Assembly: GCF_001311925.1 (NCBI RefSeq)
Contig: NZ_BBCG01000033.1
Span: 1 to 37,611 of the forward strand
DNA length: 37,611 nt
Source: Cellulosilyticum ruminicola JCM 14822
Lineage (GTDB): Bacteria; Bacillota; Clostridia; Lachnospirales; Cellulosilyticaceae
Reading direction: 5' to 3'
Below are positions 1-9,013 of this stretch, in pieces. Both the position numbers and the translations under genes were made by a program. Positions within the stretch are counted from its first letter, which is position 1. Each line of letters starts with the position of its first letter. The notes beneath the pieces were generated by a model. It did not search any database and had not been told where the DNA came from. It saw nothing but the letters and a program-made list of their open reading frames with translations.

Positions 1-249
1 TTACTTACAACGCCACTTTATGATAGTATAGATCAAACCATGCTTAAGAATCAGGGGAGAGGCGTAAGCATCCAAAGATTTTACACATTACTTCTTGTAG
101 ATTTATATCAGTTTTATACACTAAAAAGAATCACACTACATACTTACAAAACGTTTTCTAACTTAATTCAGAGGATAGGAAGGTTGGCTTTGCATGAAAA
201 ACATTTAAGACAAACCACCTATTCTAAAATAGAAGGTTATTTAAAATAA
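1..249 (+). CDS. C-terminal end of an unrecognised protein (partial)
   Basis: The frame is open from the first base of the window to a TAA at 247-249, giving about 82 residues with no start needed, so this is probably the 3' end of a gene that begins outside. The only internal ATG, at 40, has no ribosome site. The peptide is basic and rich in Leu, Tyr and Thr (for example RFYTLLLVDLYQFYTLKRI), with no motif I recognise. It could equally be part of a decayed gene. No terminator hairpin with a T-run follows before the convergent aminotransferase. Confidence 0.3.
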   Translation, partial: LLTTPLYDSIDQTMLKNQGRGVSIQRFYTLLLVDLYQFYTLKRITLHTYKTFSNLIQRIGRLALHEKHLRQTTYSKIEGYLK

Positions 250-312
250 CTTATTGTTGCTGGAAAAACTTAGTCTTAAGTTAACGACTATGGTTTATAA
301 TTTATGACCATA

Positions 313-1584
313 CTATTTATTTTCTAAAAGTTTATTAACACCTGCAAGTTTTACACATACACAGAATAAATCCATAGCTATTTGTAATTCTTCTGCTGTA
401 GGATAAGTTGGCGCAATACGGATATTACGGTCATGTAAATCTTTTTTGTATGGGAATGTTGCACCTGCACCTGTCATTGTAACGCCAGCTGCTTTAGCAA
501 GAGCTACAGTCTCTTTTGCACATCCTTCATAAGTATCAATTGCTACGAAATAACCACCTAATGGTTTTGTCCATGTTGCAAGACCTGTACCTTCAAGCTC
601 TTTATCTAAAGTTTTAAGTACAATATCAAATTTAGGTTTAAGTTCTTCTGCTAATTTTTTCATATGTACGCGTACGCCTTCTGCATTTTGGAAGTAATGC
701 ACTGTACGTAATTGATTGAGTTTATCATGACCAATTGTTTGAACACCCATGTGTTTTTTAATCTCAGCTACATTACTTTCGCTAGATGCTATTAATGACA
801 CCCCTGCACCCGGGAAAGTAATTTTAGAAGTTGAGAAGAAATAATATACACGATTTGCATTACCTGCTTTTTCAGTAAGCTCAAAGATATCTGCAAGCTT
901 TTTCTCACCATAAATGTGATGAACACCATAAGCATTATCCCAGAAAATTCTGAAGTCATCTGCTGCTGTTTTCATTGTTGCAAGGCGGGCTACTACATCA
1001 TCACTGTAGCATACTCCCTGTGGATTTGAATATAATGGCACACACCAAATGCCTTTAATAGAAGCATCATTTGCTACAAGATCTTCTACAAGTTCCATAT
1101 CTGGGCCATCTTCTTTCATAGGAATTGTAATCATTTCAATTCCTAAATCTTCACATATTGCAAAATGACGATCATATCCCGGACTTGGACATAAGAATTT
1201 TACAACTGGTAATTTACTCCAAGGAGTATTACCTTGTGTGCCAAATAACATTAAACGTACCATTGTATCATACATTAAGTTTAAGCTTGAATTTCCACCA
1301 ATAATGATTTTCTCTTTAGGTATATTTAATAAATCAGAAAATAACTTTTTAGCTTCTGGAATACCATCTAATACTCCATAATTACGTGCATCTAAACCAT
1401 CTTCTGTGATATAACTTTCTAAAGCATCTAATACACCATTTGTAACGTCTAATTGTGAGCCTGCTGGTTTACCTCTAGACATATCTAATACCAAATTACG
1501 TGCTTTAAACGCCTCATATTCAGCACTTAATTCTTTTTGTAATGCTATTAACTGCTCTTTTGAATAACTTGTAATTGCTGCCAC
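313..1584 (-). CDS. Class I aminotransferase (type Ic, aspartate aminotransferase-like)
   Basis: PLP-dependent aminotransferase of the type Ic group (PF12897-like), expected to move amino groups between aspartate or a similar donor and 2-oxo acids in the cytoplasm. About 423 residues, the usual family length. Visible family features are the early LDMSRGKPAG segment, NYGVLDGIPEAKKLF, GNSSLNLMYD, the PSPGYDRHF segment, SNPQG, FWDNAY (PLP-binding Asp) and FFSTSKITFPGAG (Schiff-base Lys), with a late RIAPTYP (substrate carboxylate Arg). An upstream in-frame ATG at 1597-1599 lies inside the ribosome site. GGGAGG followed by AATTGAA leads to the GTG at 1582-1584, so I chose GTG. It appears monocistronic with its own promoter just upstream. 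The substrate is not decided by sequence. Confidence 0.85.
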   Translation of the reverse strand: MAAITSYSKEQLIALQKELSAEYEAFKARNLVLDMSRGKPAGSQLDVTNGVLDALESYITEDGLDARNYGVLDGIPEAKKLFSDLLNIPKEKIIIGGNSSLNLMYDTMVRLMLFGTQGNTPWSKLPVVKFLCPSPGYDRHFAICEDLGIEMITIPMKEDGPDMELVEDLVANDASIKGIWCVPLYSNPQGVCYSDDVVARLATMKTAADDFRIFWDNAYGVHHIYGEKKLADIFELTEKAGNANRVYYFFSTSKITFPGAGVSLIASSESNVAEIKKHMGVQTIGHDKLNQLRTVHYFQNAEGVRVHMKKLAEELKPKFDIVLKTLDKELEGTGLATWTKPLGGYFVAIDTYEGCAKETVALAKAAGVTMTGAGATFPYKKDLHDRNIRIAPTYPTAEELQIAMDLFCVCVKLAGVNKLLENK

Positions 1585-1636
1585 TTCAATTCCTCCCATT
1601 AACTTTCCTACTATAAATTATGATATCTACTCATGT

Positions 1637-1666
1637 ATTATATATATTGTAACCTATCTTGTGCAA
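1637..1666 (-). promoter_or_regulatory. Sigma-A type promoter of the aminotransferase gene
   Basis: Reading the minus strand, TTGCAC (1661-1666) and TATAAT (1637-1642) are separated by 18 bases and lie about 50 bases upstream of the GTG start. A perfect -10 and near-consensus -35. Confidence 0.5.
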
Positions 1667-1809
1667 TAAATCACTAGAAAAAATTCATTTTTTCTCTATT
1701 TTTTTAAAAAACACGCATTAATTTCAAAATTTCAGTTAACTTTTGAAAGAAGTTCCTTTTTTTTCATCATTTATTTTATTATATCTTTAACATATTTTTA
1801 TATTCTTTA

Positions 1810-1944
1810 TTAATTTCTACATTTTTTTACCGTTTCTAAATAACTAGCAATTTCTTCCCAATCATCCTTTTGCCTCGTCCCATTATTTTTTGACAGTTTG
1901 CTTAAAAATTTCAACGTCAGCTTCTAAATTTTCTTCAGTTTTAT
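1810..1944 (-). pseudogene. Possible eroded small ORF in the 1600-2011 gap
   Basis: The gap between the aminotransferase and the next gene is about 430 bases. Beyond the promoter and a terminator it holds a stretch that reads as protein in two abutting frames: a segment with TEENLEADVEIFKQTVKK, then after TAA at 1883-1885 the next frame gives NNGTRQKDDWEEIASYLE and a stop at 1810-1812. One extra base in the six-T run at 1886-1891 would join them into about 45 residues. No start codon with a good ribosome site is visible. This may be a decayed gene tail or chance. Confidence 0.2.
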
Positions 1945-1970
1945 ACCTTTTGACTACTTACTTTAAACAC

Positions 1971-2006
1971 AAAAAGTGATGTCACAGATTGTAACATCAC
2001 CTTTTT
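1971..2006 (-). terminator. Rho-independent terminator after the glycosyltransferase-like gene
   Basis: Minus strand reads GGTGATGTTACA, a short loop, then TGTGACATCAC followed by five T. It begins a few bases beyond the stop of the gene ending at 2012. Confidence 0.75.
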
Positions 2007-2011
2007 ATGTA

Positions 2012-2902
2012 TTATGCCTGACTTAATTCGATTTCATGAATCATTTCACTATCTATGTACTTATTTAATTCATTTACACCAAGTAAAGTATCTAACATAA
2101 ACGGGAAATCTCTTAATATCCTTAACATACATCTCTTACAAAAACGTTCTCTCTCTTCTGGATGGCTTTGCAAATAAGACTTATGACCCCATATATGTGT
2201 AAATGTTTTCTGTGATGAATGAAACAGCATATTTACATCCGAAAAGCTAAAAATATCTATATTATTTTTTGAGGCACACATTGATATCAGTCTTTGCTCT
2301 GCAAAAACCATATAAATGAGTGGATCTCTAGCTTTTGTGTTTTGCATAAACTCTATAGCACATCTTGTATATTCTTCTTTAAATTGCTCATTGTTTATGA
2401 ATGTAAATGCTGTATTACAAGGTAATACCCCCCAGTCGAAGCTTTGATTTATTTCATATGTATCATTTAATATAAACTTATCCAGTCCCGGATATACTTC
2501 TTCTGTAATATCCTCCCTATGGATAACTGTAAGTTCGTGTTTAATCAATTCTTCAGTTAAACTCTCCCAAATAATAAAGTCTGTATCCAACATTACACAT
2601 GGTCCCTGCTGTTGTCTTAATGCATAAAGCTTACCTGCTGCCCAAAAGGTATAGGGGTCTATATCTACATCTACAGTTTTTTCCAGACTATAATCTATGC
2701 CAGCATTCCAAACAGAAGCTATTCCTAACCTCTGATAATACTCATAGCCTATAAGATCCGTCACCATTTTTATATCACCATTAAATTGTTGCCATTTTAA
2801 GGCTGATAAAATTGTAGTAAGGAGTTCAAAGTCTTCTATATAGTATTCTCCACTATGCCTCGCAAAGAACGGCTTTGTCCAGTTTGAATGAAATGCGTTC
2901 AT
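2012..2902 (-). CDS. Glycosyltransferase-like protein (DUF6734-like)
   Basis: About 296 residues. The protein begins MNAFHSNWTKPFF and has a central VMLDTDFIIWE segment that looks like the DxD metal/nucleotide-sugar site of GT-A glycosyltransferases, with WAAGKLYALR just before it. The arrangement resembles the uncharacterised DUF6734 proteins, which also start with a short strand plus W(S/T)KP and carry a DGD/DTD motif. No signal peptide or membrane segment is seen, so it is probably cytoplasmic. A longer ATG-started frame (to 2965) exists, but AGGAAGGAG six bases before the ATG at 2900-2902 fixes this start. The preceding 23-codon ORF ends inside that ribosome site, so the two are probably translationally coupled. 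Donor and acceptor are unknown. Confidence 0.55.
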   Translation of the reverse strand: MNAFHSNWTKPFFARHSGEYYIEDFELLTTILSALKWQQFNGDIKMVTDLIGYEYYQRLGIASVWNAGIDYSLEKTVDVDIDPYTFWAAGKLYALRQQQGPCVMLDTDFIIWESLTEELIKHELTVIHREDITEEVYPGLDKFILNDTYEINQSFDWGVLPCNTAFTFINNEQFKEEYTRCAIEFMQNTKARDPLIYMVFAEQRLISMCASKNNIDIFSFSDVNMLFHSSQKTFTHIWGHKSYLQSHPEERERFCKRCMLRILRDFPFMLDTLLGVNELNKYIDSEMIHEIELSQA

Positions 2903-2915
2903 TGACTTCTCCTTC

Positions 2916-2987
2916 CTAAATAAGCTCCAACCCATAACCCCCCACACCTGATTGTTCTCCATCATACTCTAATTCCCAATAGCTCAT
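2916..2987 (-). CDS. Small ORF (23 aa) coupled to the glycosyltransferase-like gene
   Basis: ATG at 2985-2987 is preceded by TAAGGAGG with nine bases spacing, a near-perfect ribosome site. The frame encodes 23 residues, starting MSYWELEYDGEQSG and ending in a Gly-rich VGGYGLELI, and stops with TAG at 2916-2918 directly against the GAAGGAG ribosome site of the next gene. The tight packing suggests a translated leader or a small peptide gene in the same mRNA. The peptide is acidic with aromatic residues and has no recognised family. It could be a leader that couples translation, a peptide substrate, or fortuitous. Confidence 0.4.
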   Translation of the reverse strand: MSYWELEYDGEQSGVGGYGLELI

Positions 2988-3176
2988 ATCTGTTTTCCTC
3001 CTTAAAGAGTATTTTAGTTCAGGTTTAAAACCAAAACTGATCATCTGTTACTGTCCATTTACTATGTATGTGTTTTGGCTAGTTACATTATAGCACTTGT
3101 ACACATTTTTTTGAATTCAAAATTAATGTTATAATCTTTTCATTTTTTGTACACTTTAACCTATTTTTCCCATTTA

Positions 3177-5372
3177 CTATTTCATTTGAATTACCCTCTC
3201 AAAAAGGAGTGTTGCAAAGTGCAACACTCCCTTATATTTCAAAGGCATCCACAATCCCCCCAATCCTTGAGCCGCATATTCTACCCCTTTAATAACTTCA
3301 TTTAAAACTTTAATCTGATTATTCATTTCTCCAGTAAGTTCTAAAAGCTGCCCACTATCATTTTTATTAATAATCTGATTATTTTCTTTGTCTGTTGTTA
3401 TCTCATTCATCTTAGCATCTGCTTTTCGAATCATTCTATTTTGACTTTTCATTGCTTCCATAACTTCTTTTAAAACATTAGCTACTTCATTAAAATGTTC
3501 AATACTCTCCATACTTCTTAATGTACTTTTAGAAGATACTAATACTTTCTCACTAATAACAATCATATTTTCATTAGTATAATTAATTAATTCACCAATA
3601 TCTGTTACGATCTTTTCTATTTCTAAAGTAGACTGACTTGTTGTATTGGCAAGTTTTTTTATTTCTTCTGCCACAACTCCAAAGCCTTTTCCAGCCTCTC
3701 CTGCTCTAGCTGCCTCTATTGATGCATTAAGGGCTAATAAACTTGTTGTTTTACTCACATCATTAATTGTACTTACAATTTCTGTAATTGTTTTAGAACT
3801 AAGTGCTAAACGCTCCATATGTTTTACAGCCTTAGCAGTAGCCTCTTCTAAATCCTTCATGGCATAAAGTGCATAATCCCCTGCCTTTTTAGATTCTATA
3901 GTAGCTTCATTAGTCGTTTCAATTTTATCTGAAATTTTTTCAATTAAAGTATCATGATTGCTAAACATATTTGATATATTCACAAGTTCATTTTGAGTAT
4001 TTTTTAATAGCTCATTTTGTTTAATTGCATTATCTGATACAACATTTACAATATTTTCTATATGTTTTGTAGTTCCTACTACCTTCACAATAGCTCTTTT
4101 TGTAATTTGTGTTGCCTTAGCGATACGCCTTACCATATGCATTTGGTTGCTCACAAATTTATTAAACCACTTTCCAAGTTCCCCCACTTCATTTTTAGGT
4201 TGGTTTTCTACTCGCTTGGTAAGCTTTCCATTTCCTTCTGCTATGTCATAAAGAATATCTACCGTTTCATTAAGTGTTTTTGTAATATAATGATGAATAA
4301 CTTTGTATGTTATATAAAATGTACCACCACTCAAAAAAGCTGTAGCAATCATCCCATATCCTTTAAATATAAGGCATAAAACAGCATTTAATACAATAAA
4401 TACGGTTGTTATAGTAGCTATATACAATGGCACCTTTATATCAATACTATTAAAATCATAAATTTCACTAATATCCCCTTCACACATCATCCCCCAAACT
4501 TCATCTGAATAAGGCGGTATAATCGTTATCCCTTTTCCACCTACCATAATATGCCTATAATCAGGATATCCTGGATAGCAGTTGCAGTTTTCTCCTTTTT
4601 CTATTGTTTGCTTTACACCAAAATGTAACGCTTTAATCTGTGGGTCATTAAATATAATTTCAAATTCTGTATGTTCCTTAATTTGAATCACTTCACCTAA
4701 TGTAGTATGGATTCCATCTTTTAGATTTTCTCCTAAAGTAAATGTTCGATCTTCAAACCGACTTCTAGATATAGCTGTGCCAGGTAAAATCCCTCTATTA
4801 TTTTTGATCATAAACAAATAATTATCACCTGATTCTTTATAAATATGTACATCTTCTTCTTGAATCACATTTGATAAATCATCATTTAAAACTCTTGCAC
4901 ATAGTAAATAATAGCTTTCTTCCATAAGTGGCTCTGAAAAAAGAAGTGTTACCTCATCCTTAAATTGACGTTCTACAGGAATATCCAATGTTCTTTTATC
5001 ACAGTATGGACCATACATATAACGTTTGCATAATTTGGCATAATTTAAATTAGGCAAATCATTAAAAACTAAATTCATATGTTTCTCAAATGAAGAGGCA
5101 ATAACTTTTCCTTCATCATTTAATACAAATAACTCTATAATTTCTTGATCCATTTTAAGTGCCTCTACTAACACTTCACTTAGCTTATTTTCATCATAAT
5201 CTCTGGCTAAAATCTGACGCTTAATCATTTCAATTTGAAACCACTTATCATCAAACCATTCTTCTAAAGCACGCTTTCTCCCCATAGCTATGCCTTCGAA
5301 TACTTTTTCCGAATGTTTCTTTAACTTTTTATTTTCTTTATAACTACTGTCCTTACTACGCCATAAACTCAT
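3177..5372 (-). CDS. Methyl-accepting chemotaxis protein (3' end likely frameshifted)
   Basis: Chemoreceptor transducer of about 731 residues as read. Order: an N-terminal sensor region of about 315 residues with several Cys ([18 protein letters not shown]), two close membrane helices (roughly residues 313-338 and 340-362), a HAMP region ending near [17 protein letters not shown], coiled coil, and the conserved signalling hairpin tip ([20 protein letters not shown], then [10 protein letters not shown]) that contacts CheA/CheW. No N-terminal membrane helix precedes the sensor region. The ATG at 5436-5438 lies inside the terminator of the upstream gene, so I chose the ATG at 5370-5372, with GGGAG eight bases ahead. 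The last ~20 codons run through the gene's own terminator. One extra G in the six-G tract (3256-3261) would instead end the protein with GGIVDAFEI just before the hairpin. Confidence 0.85.
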   Translation of the reverse strand: MSLWRSKDSSYKENKKLKKHSEKVFEGIAMGRKRALEEWFDDKWFQIEMIKRQILARDYDENKLSEVLVEALKMDQEIIELFVLNDEGKVIASSFEKHMNLVFNDLPNLNYAKLCKRYMYGPYCDKRTLDIPVERQFKDEVTLLFSEPLMEESYYLLCARVLNDDLSNVIQEEDVHIYKESGDNYLFMIKNNRGILPGTAISRSRFEDRTFTLGENLKDGIHTTLGEVIQIKEHTEFEIIFNDPQIKALHFGVKQTIEKGENCNCYPGYPDYRHIMVGGKGITIIPPYSDEVWGMMCEGDISEIYDFNSIDIKVPLYIATITTVFIVLNAVLCLIFKGYGMIATAFLSGGTFYITYKVIHHYITKTLNETVDILYDIAEGNGKLTKRVENQPKNEVGELGKWFNKFVSNQMHMVRRIAKATQITKRAIVKVVGTTKHIENIVNVVSDNAIKQNELLKNTQNELVNISNMFSNHDTLIEKISDKIETTNEATIESKKAGDYALYAMKDLEEATAKAVKHMERLALSSKTITEIVSTINDVSKTTSLLALNASIEAARAGEAGKGFGVVAEEIKKLANTTSQSTLEIEKIVTDIGELINYTNENMIVISEKVLVSSKSTLRSMESIEHFNEVANVLKEVMEAMKSQNRMIRKADAKMNEITTDKENNQIINKNDSGQLLELTGEMNNQIKVLNEVIKGVEYAAQGLGGLWMPLKYKGVLHFATLLFERVIQMK
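3202..3233 (-). terminator. Terminator of the chemoreceptor gene, read through by its ORF
   Basis: Minus strand AAGGGAGTGTTGCA-CTTT-GCAACACTCC then five T. A perfect stem with T-tail that lies upstream of the annotated stop codon, which is abnormal and supports a frameshift just before it. Confidence 0.8.
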
Positions 5373-5407
5373 TTCTAAATCTCCCATTTTGTATATATTA
5401 TCTAAAT

Positions 5408-5459
5408 CAAAAAGGTGCCATAGATTAGGGATTCTCATCCACTCTCTATGACACCTTTG
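5408..5459 (-). terminator. Terminator after the Gate membrane-protein gene
   Basis: Minus strand AAAGGTGTCATAGA, a 20-base loop, TCTATGGCACCTTT and a T-run, about 60 bases after the stop at 5517. It overlaps the 5' end of the longest possible chemoreceptor ORF, arguing for the shorter start of that gene. Confidence 0.7.
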
Positions 5460-5516
5460 TCTATATTATTTTATCATATTTCAGTTTTTTTTTCAATCAA
5501 ACAATTAATTCATTTA

Positions 5517-6697
5517 CTACTCCACTAAAAATAAAACGATTTTAAAAATCCAGTTTGCTGTTATACCTGCACATAATCCACCAATTGTATGTGCAAAAAT
5601 TGCTCTTCCTGTAAGTTCTCTACATTTAAGACTATCCATCATAGCTGTATGTGTACTTAAGTAACCACTCCAACACATACACATCGCAGTAAACACAGCT
5701 ACATCATTTACATTAGCTAGCCCCGCACCAATCATATTGGGAATAAGCCCAATAGCAGCGCCTGCTGCGCCTAAAGATGTAATTGGTACCGCAATAGCTT
5801 CTGCTGAAGAGAATCCAAATAAAGGCTGTAAAATAAAGTTAAGCTTCTCACCTATAACTGGTAAAAGTCCAATTCCTTCATAAGCCTTGCCTGTGTAAAG
5901 TCCTTCTGGTCCTGGTCCATTAGTCAGCATCAGTACTACTGTACAAATAATAAGTACACCTGGAATAATTGCCATTCCCATACCTACTCCTGAATGTCCT
6001 CCTTCTAACACGGCATTCATAAAACGTGAACCAATGTTGCCCTCTCTAATTTCTCTATAATTAATGAAATCCATTTGATAGCCAATATTTTCTTCACACC
6101 ACGCTTCAATGCCATAATGTGCTTTTGTATAATGCATCATAATCTTTGTACTAATAATGCTTCCTATAACAGCCCCTAAGTTTCCAATGAGCACAGCAAG
6201 TCCTAAATGTTCATCAACATCTGATAACCCAATCATATATACTGTAATCATAAGTCCCATACCAAAAGCTGTTCCTAAGTTTGTAAGGGCTGGTAATTGA
6301 TATTTTTTGAAGTACTGTCTAAATCTCTTATCATCGCATAATGTTAAAATCGCTGGATTATCTGAGAAATATGTAGTCAGTACACTCATAATGCTGGCAC
6401 CTGGTAAATCATATATAGGCTTCATAAGCCAAGCAAGTCCTTTATTAATGAGTGCTAACCCACCAAACTCTGTTAAAATACCTGCAAATGCCCCTGCAAG
6501 CACCGCAATTGCCATAATATAAAATACAGTATTAATTAAAAGATCAAATGAAGTATTAATCATAGTATTGAACATATTGGCGAGTCCCATTTTGCTCGAT
6601 AGTATCCTAAAGCCAGCAAATACTAATACAACACACACAACGCCTTCTAAGCTTACTGCTTTTTTATATGTGTATCTTGCTTATTTTTCTTATTCAT
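5517..6697 (-). CDS. Nucleoside-recognition (Gate domain) membrane protein, CD0519/CD1768-like; 5' frameshift
   Basis: Polytopic membrane protein of about 393 residues when the 5' frameshift is repaired; 373 residues (5517-6638) are open in one frame from a GTG. Segments such as MAIAVLAGAFAGILTEFGG, DLPGASIMSVLTTYFSDNP and a late TSLGAAGAAIGLIPNMIGAG fit the Gate/nucleoside recognition fold seen in the clostridial CD0519/CD1768 family. The transported substrate is unknown. Upstream, ATG at 6695-6697 with an AAAGGA ribosome site starts MNKKNKQDTHIKK and then hits TAA. One extra A in the six-A tract (6660-6665) would continue as AVSLEGVV into the main frame, giving a natural N-terminus. Terminator at 5408-5459; the next gene upstream is divergent. 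Confidence 0.75.
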
Positions 6698-6927
6698 TTT
6701 AGCATTTCCTTTCTTGTCATTTCATTCTAGCATCATTCTAGTTTATTATAGAACAGCCACATATATAACCATGTCATTCTATTTATACATATAATTTGTA
6801 TTATAGGGCATTTCTGTCATTGCTGCAACTTAAAGCTACATAAATATTAGTGTAAATTGTTGCAAATAGGTATATAATAATAAAAGACATAGGCCAATAA
6901 AGTAATATGGCTTAGGGAGGAAAACAT

Positions 6928-7800
6928 ATGACTACAATTAATCGTAATGACCCATGTTGGTGTGGCAGTGGGCAAAAATATAAAAAATGCCACCTTGCTT
7001 TTGATGAAAAACTTACACTTTTAGAACGTCAAGGTGAAGAAGTCCCACCAAGAAAAGTTATTAAAACAAAAGCAGATATTGAAGGCATTAAAAAGGCTGC
7101 TGCTGTAAATAATGCTATCTTAGATTTAGTAGGTACTAAAATCCACGCCGGTATGAGCACAGAAGAAATCAATACACTTGTTCACAATTATACAATTGAA
7201 CACGGCGGAATTCCTGCACCACTTAACTACTCTGGTTATCCAAAAAGCGTGTGCGTTTCTATAAACAATGTAGTATGCCATGGTATCCCATCTGAAGATA
7301 CTATTTTAAAAGATGGCGATATCGTTAACGTAGACGTTACAACAATCGTAAATGGCTACTATGCTGATGCTTCACGTATGTATATGATTGGTGAAGTAAC
7401 ACCTGAAGCAAAACGCCTTGTAGAAGTTGCTAGAGAATGTCTCATTAAAGGTGTGGAAGCTGTTAAACCTTGGGGACATGTAGGCGATATCGGTGCAGCT
7501 GTTAATGCTCACGCTACAGCAAACGGCTACTCTGTTGTTATCGATCTCGGCGGTCACGGCGTAGGAAATGACTTCCATGAAGAACCATTTGTACCTCACG
7601 TAGGCGAAGAAGGTGAAGGCATGCTCCTTGTTCCTGGAATGGTTCTTACTGTAGAACCAATGATTAATGAAGGCGCCTATGAAGTTTACATTGATGAAAA
7701 AGATGACTGGACTGTTTACACAGAAGACGGCTTACTTTCAGCACAATGGGAACATACTATTTTAGTTACTGAAGATGGTATTGAAATACTTGCTTACTAA
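6928..7800 (+). CDS. map: Methionine aminopeptidase type I with N-terminal SEC-C motif
   Basis: Removes the initiator methionine from nascent proteins in the cytoplasm. 290 residues. Residues 4-23 form a SEC-C zinc motif (NRNDPCWCGSGQKYKKCH) found on a clostridial subgroup of MetAPs; the remaining ~250 residues are the pita-bread catalytic domain. Metal ligands are visible: Asp in DVTTIVNGYYADAS (two Asp), His in HGVGNDFHEEP, Glu in TVEPMI and Glu in QWEHTILV. ATG follows AGGGAGG with seven bases spacing. It sits alone between divergent and convergent neighbours and has a bidirectional terminator right after the stop. It is not in a ribosomal-protein operon, so it may be a second MetAP copy. 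Confidence 0.95.
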   Translation: MTTINRNDPCWCGSGQKYKKCHLAFDEKLTLLERQGEEVPPRKVIKTKADIEGIKKAAAVNNAILDLVGTKIHAGMSTEEINTLVHNYTIEHGGIPAPLNYSGYPKSVCVSINNVVCHGIPSEDTILKDGDIVNVDVTTIVNGYYADASRMYMIGEVTPEAKRLVEVARECLIKGVEAVKPWGHVGDIGAAVNAHATANGYSVVIDLGGHGVGNDFHEEPFVPHVGEEGEGMLLVPGMVLTVEPMINEGAYEVYIDEKDDWTVYTEDGLLSAQWEHTILVTEDGIEILAY

Positions 7801-7836
7801 AAAGGTACCTGCGAAATTCGCAGGCCTTTTTTATTT
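7799..7836. terminator. Bidirectional terminator between map and lacI
   Basis: AAAAAGG, then CCTGCGA-AAT-TCGCAGG, then CCTTTTTT. A-run on one side and T-run on the other make it usable by both convergent genes. Confidence 0.8.
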
Positions 7837-8828
7837 AAAAGTTTCACGACGTATTAACTTCGTTTCAATAATGGCATGCTCATGCTTCTTTTCATTATTT
7901 TCGAGATACTCTACTAAAAGCTTAGCTGCTGCATATCCTAATTTATTTCCATAGATTTCTACAGAACTTAAAGAAGGTCTCTGGTACTCTGCAAGTACTG
8001 TATTATTAAAACCAATAACTGCCTTACCTTTAATTTCTTTATCCTCTAAATATTTACTTACTCCAATTGCCATTAAATCATCTGTGGCAATAATTGCTGT
8101 TGGCAACTGTGCAACTAACATTTCTTCCATAGCTTTCGCACCTTCTTCTTCCGTGAAATCATCACCATGATAAACAAGTGCTGAATTATATTCTATGCCA
8201 TGAGTTTCAAGTGCACGTTTATATCCTTCTAAACGATCTTTAGATACTGTCCACTTTTTCTTTGCACTGACAAAGGCAATTCTTTCATGTCCTTTTTTAA
8301 TAAGTTCTTCTGTAATTTCATAAGTTGCACCAAAGTTATCATTATCTACCATAATACAGAAGTTTCTCGTCCAGGTCTTCCAATAACCACAAATGGGAAG
8401 TTGGCTTCTCTCAAGTTTTTAATGATCTTATCATTCTGTTCCGAGTGAATAATAATAATTCCATCTACTGCACCATTTGTACTAAATTCTTGAATATTAC
8501 GGGTTTCTTCTTCATCTTTCCCAAAGGCATACATTAAAAAGTATTTCTTTTCTTGCGCATAAGTACTAATCCCTAACATCATTTGAATAAAAATAGGATT
8601 TCCAAAGGAAGTAGCAACATCAATAGGTAAAATAACACCTATTGTCTTCGTTTGGTTCTTTGCTAAGTTCCTTGCCATTACATTAGGCTTATAGCCTAAT
8701 CTTTTTATAACTTCATTAACTTTTGCTCTAGTTCCTTCACTAATACGTGGATTGTTAGAAAGCACACGTGATACAGTGGACTTAGCCACCCCCGCTTCAC
8801 GGGCTACGTCATTAATCGTTATTTTCAC
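7831..8828 (-). pseudogene. LacI-family transcriptional regulator, split by a frameshift
   Basis: Sugar-responsive repressor family. The N-terminal part (8346-8828) has the LacI helix-turn-helix (TINDVAREAGVAKSTVSRVL) and hinge (LGYKPNVMARNLA), then the start of the periplasmic-binding-like effector domain ending at PFVVIGRPGRETSVLW and TAG. The second part (7831-8352) resumes with VDNDNFGATYEITEELIKKGH and carries the rest of the domain to a normal C-terminus. Joined they make about 331 residues, the family norm. One missing base at about 8349-8354 accounts for the break. ATG start at 8826-8828 has AGGAG upstream. It lies downstream of rpiB on the same strand, with a terminator between. Ligand unknown. 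Confidence 0.8.
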
Positions 8829-8935
8829 TTTTATATTTCTCCTCTTATTTTAATATTTTGATTATACCCCACTTTACATCTTTTATCCAACATTAATGAT
8901 TTCTAAGGTTTTTATATAGCCCCTTTATTATACTC

Positions 8936-8985
8936 ATAAAAAACATATTAAAACTACCCTAAGGTATCTTTAATATGTTTTTTAT
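8936..8985 (-). terminator. Terminator after rpiB
   Basis: Minus strand AAAAAACATATTAAA, loop of about 16 bases, TTTAATATGTTTTTT. AT-rich long stem with T-tail about 30 bases after the rpiB stop at 9014; separates rpiB from lacI. Confidence 0.6.
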
Positions 8986-9013
8986 TTTATAAACTTTTTA
9001 ATAGGTGATTTAA

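Noticed and set aside
2012-2965. Longer start (ATG 2965) for the glycosyltransferase-like gene
   Set aside because: The extra 21 codons overlap the small ORF in another frame, and the strong ribosome site is before the internal ATG.
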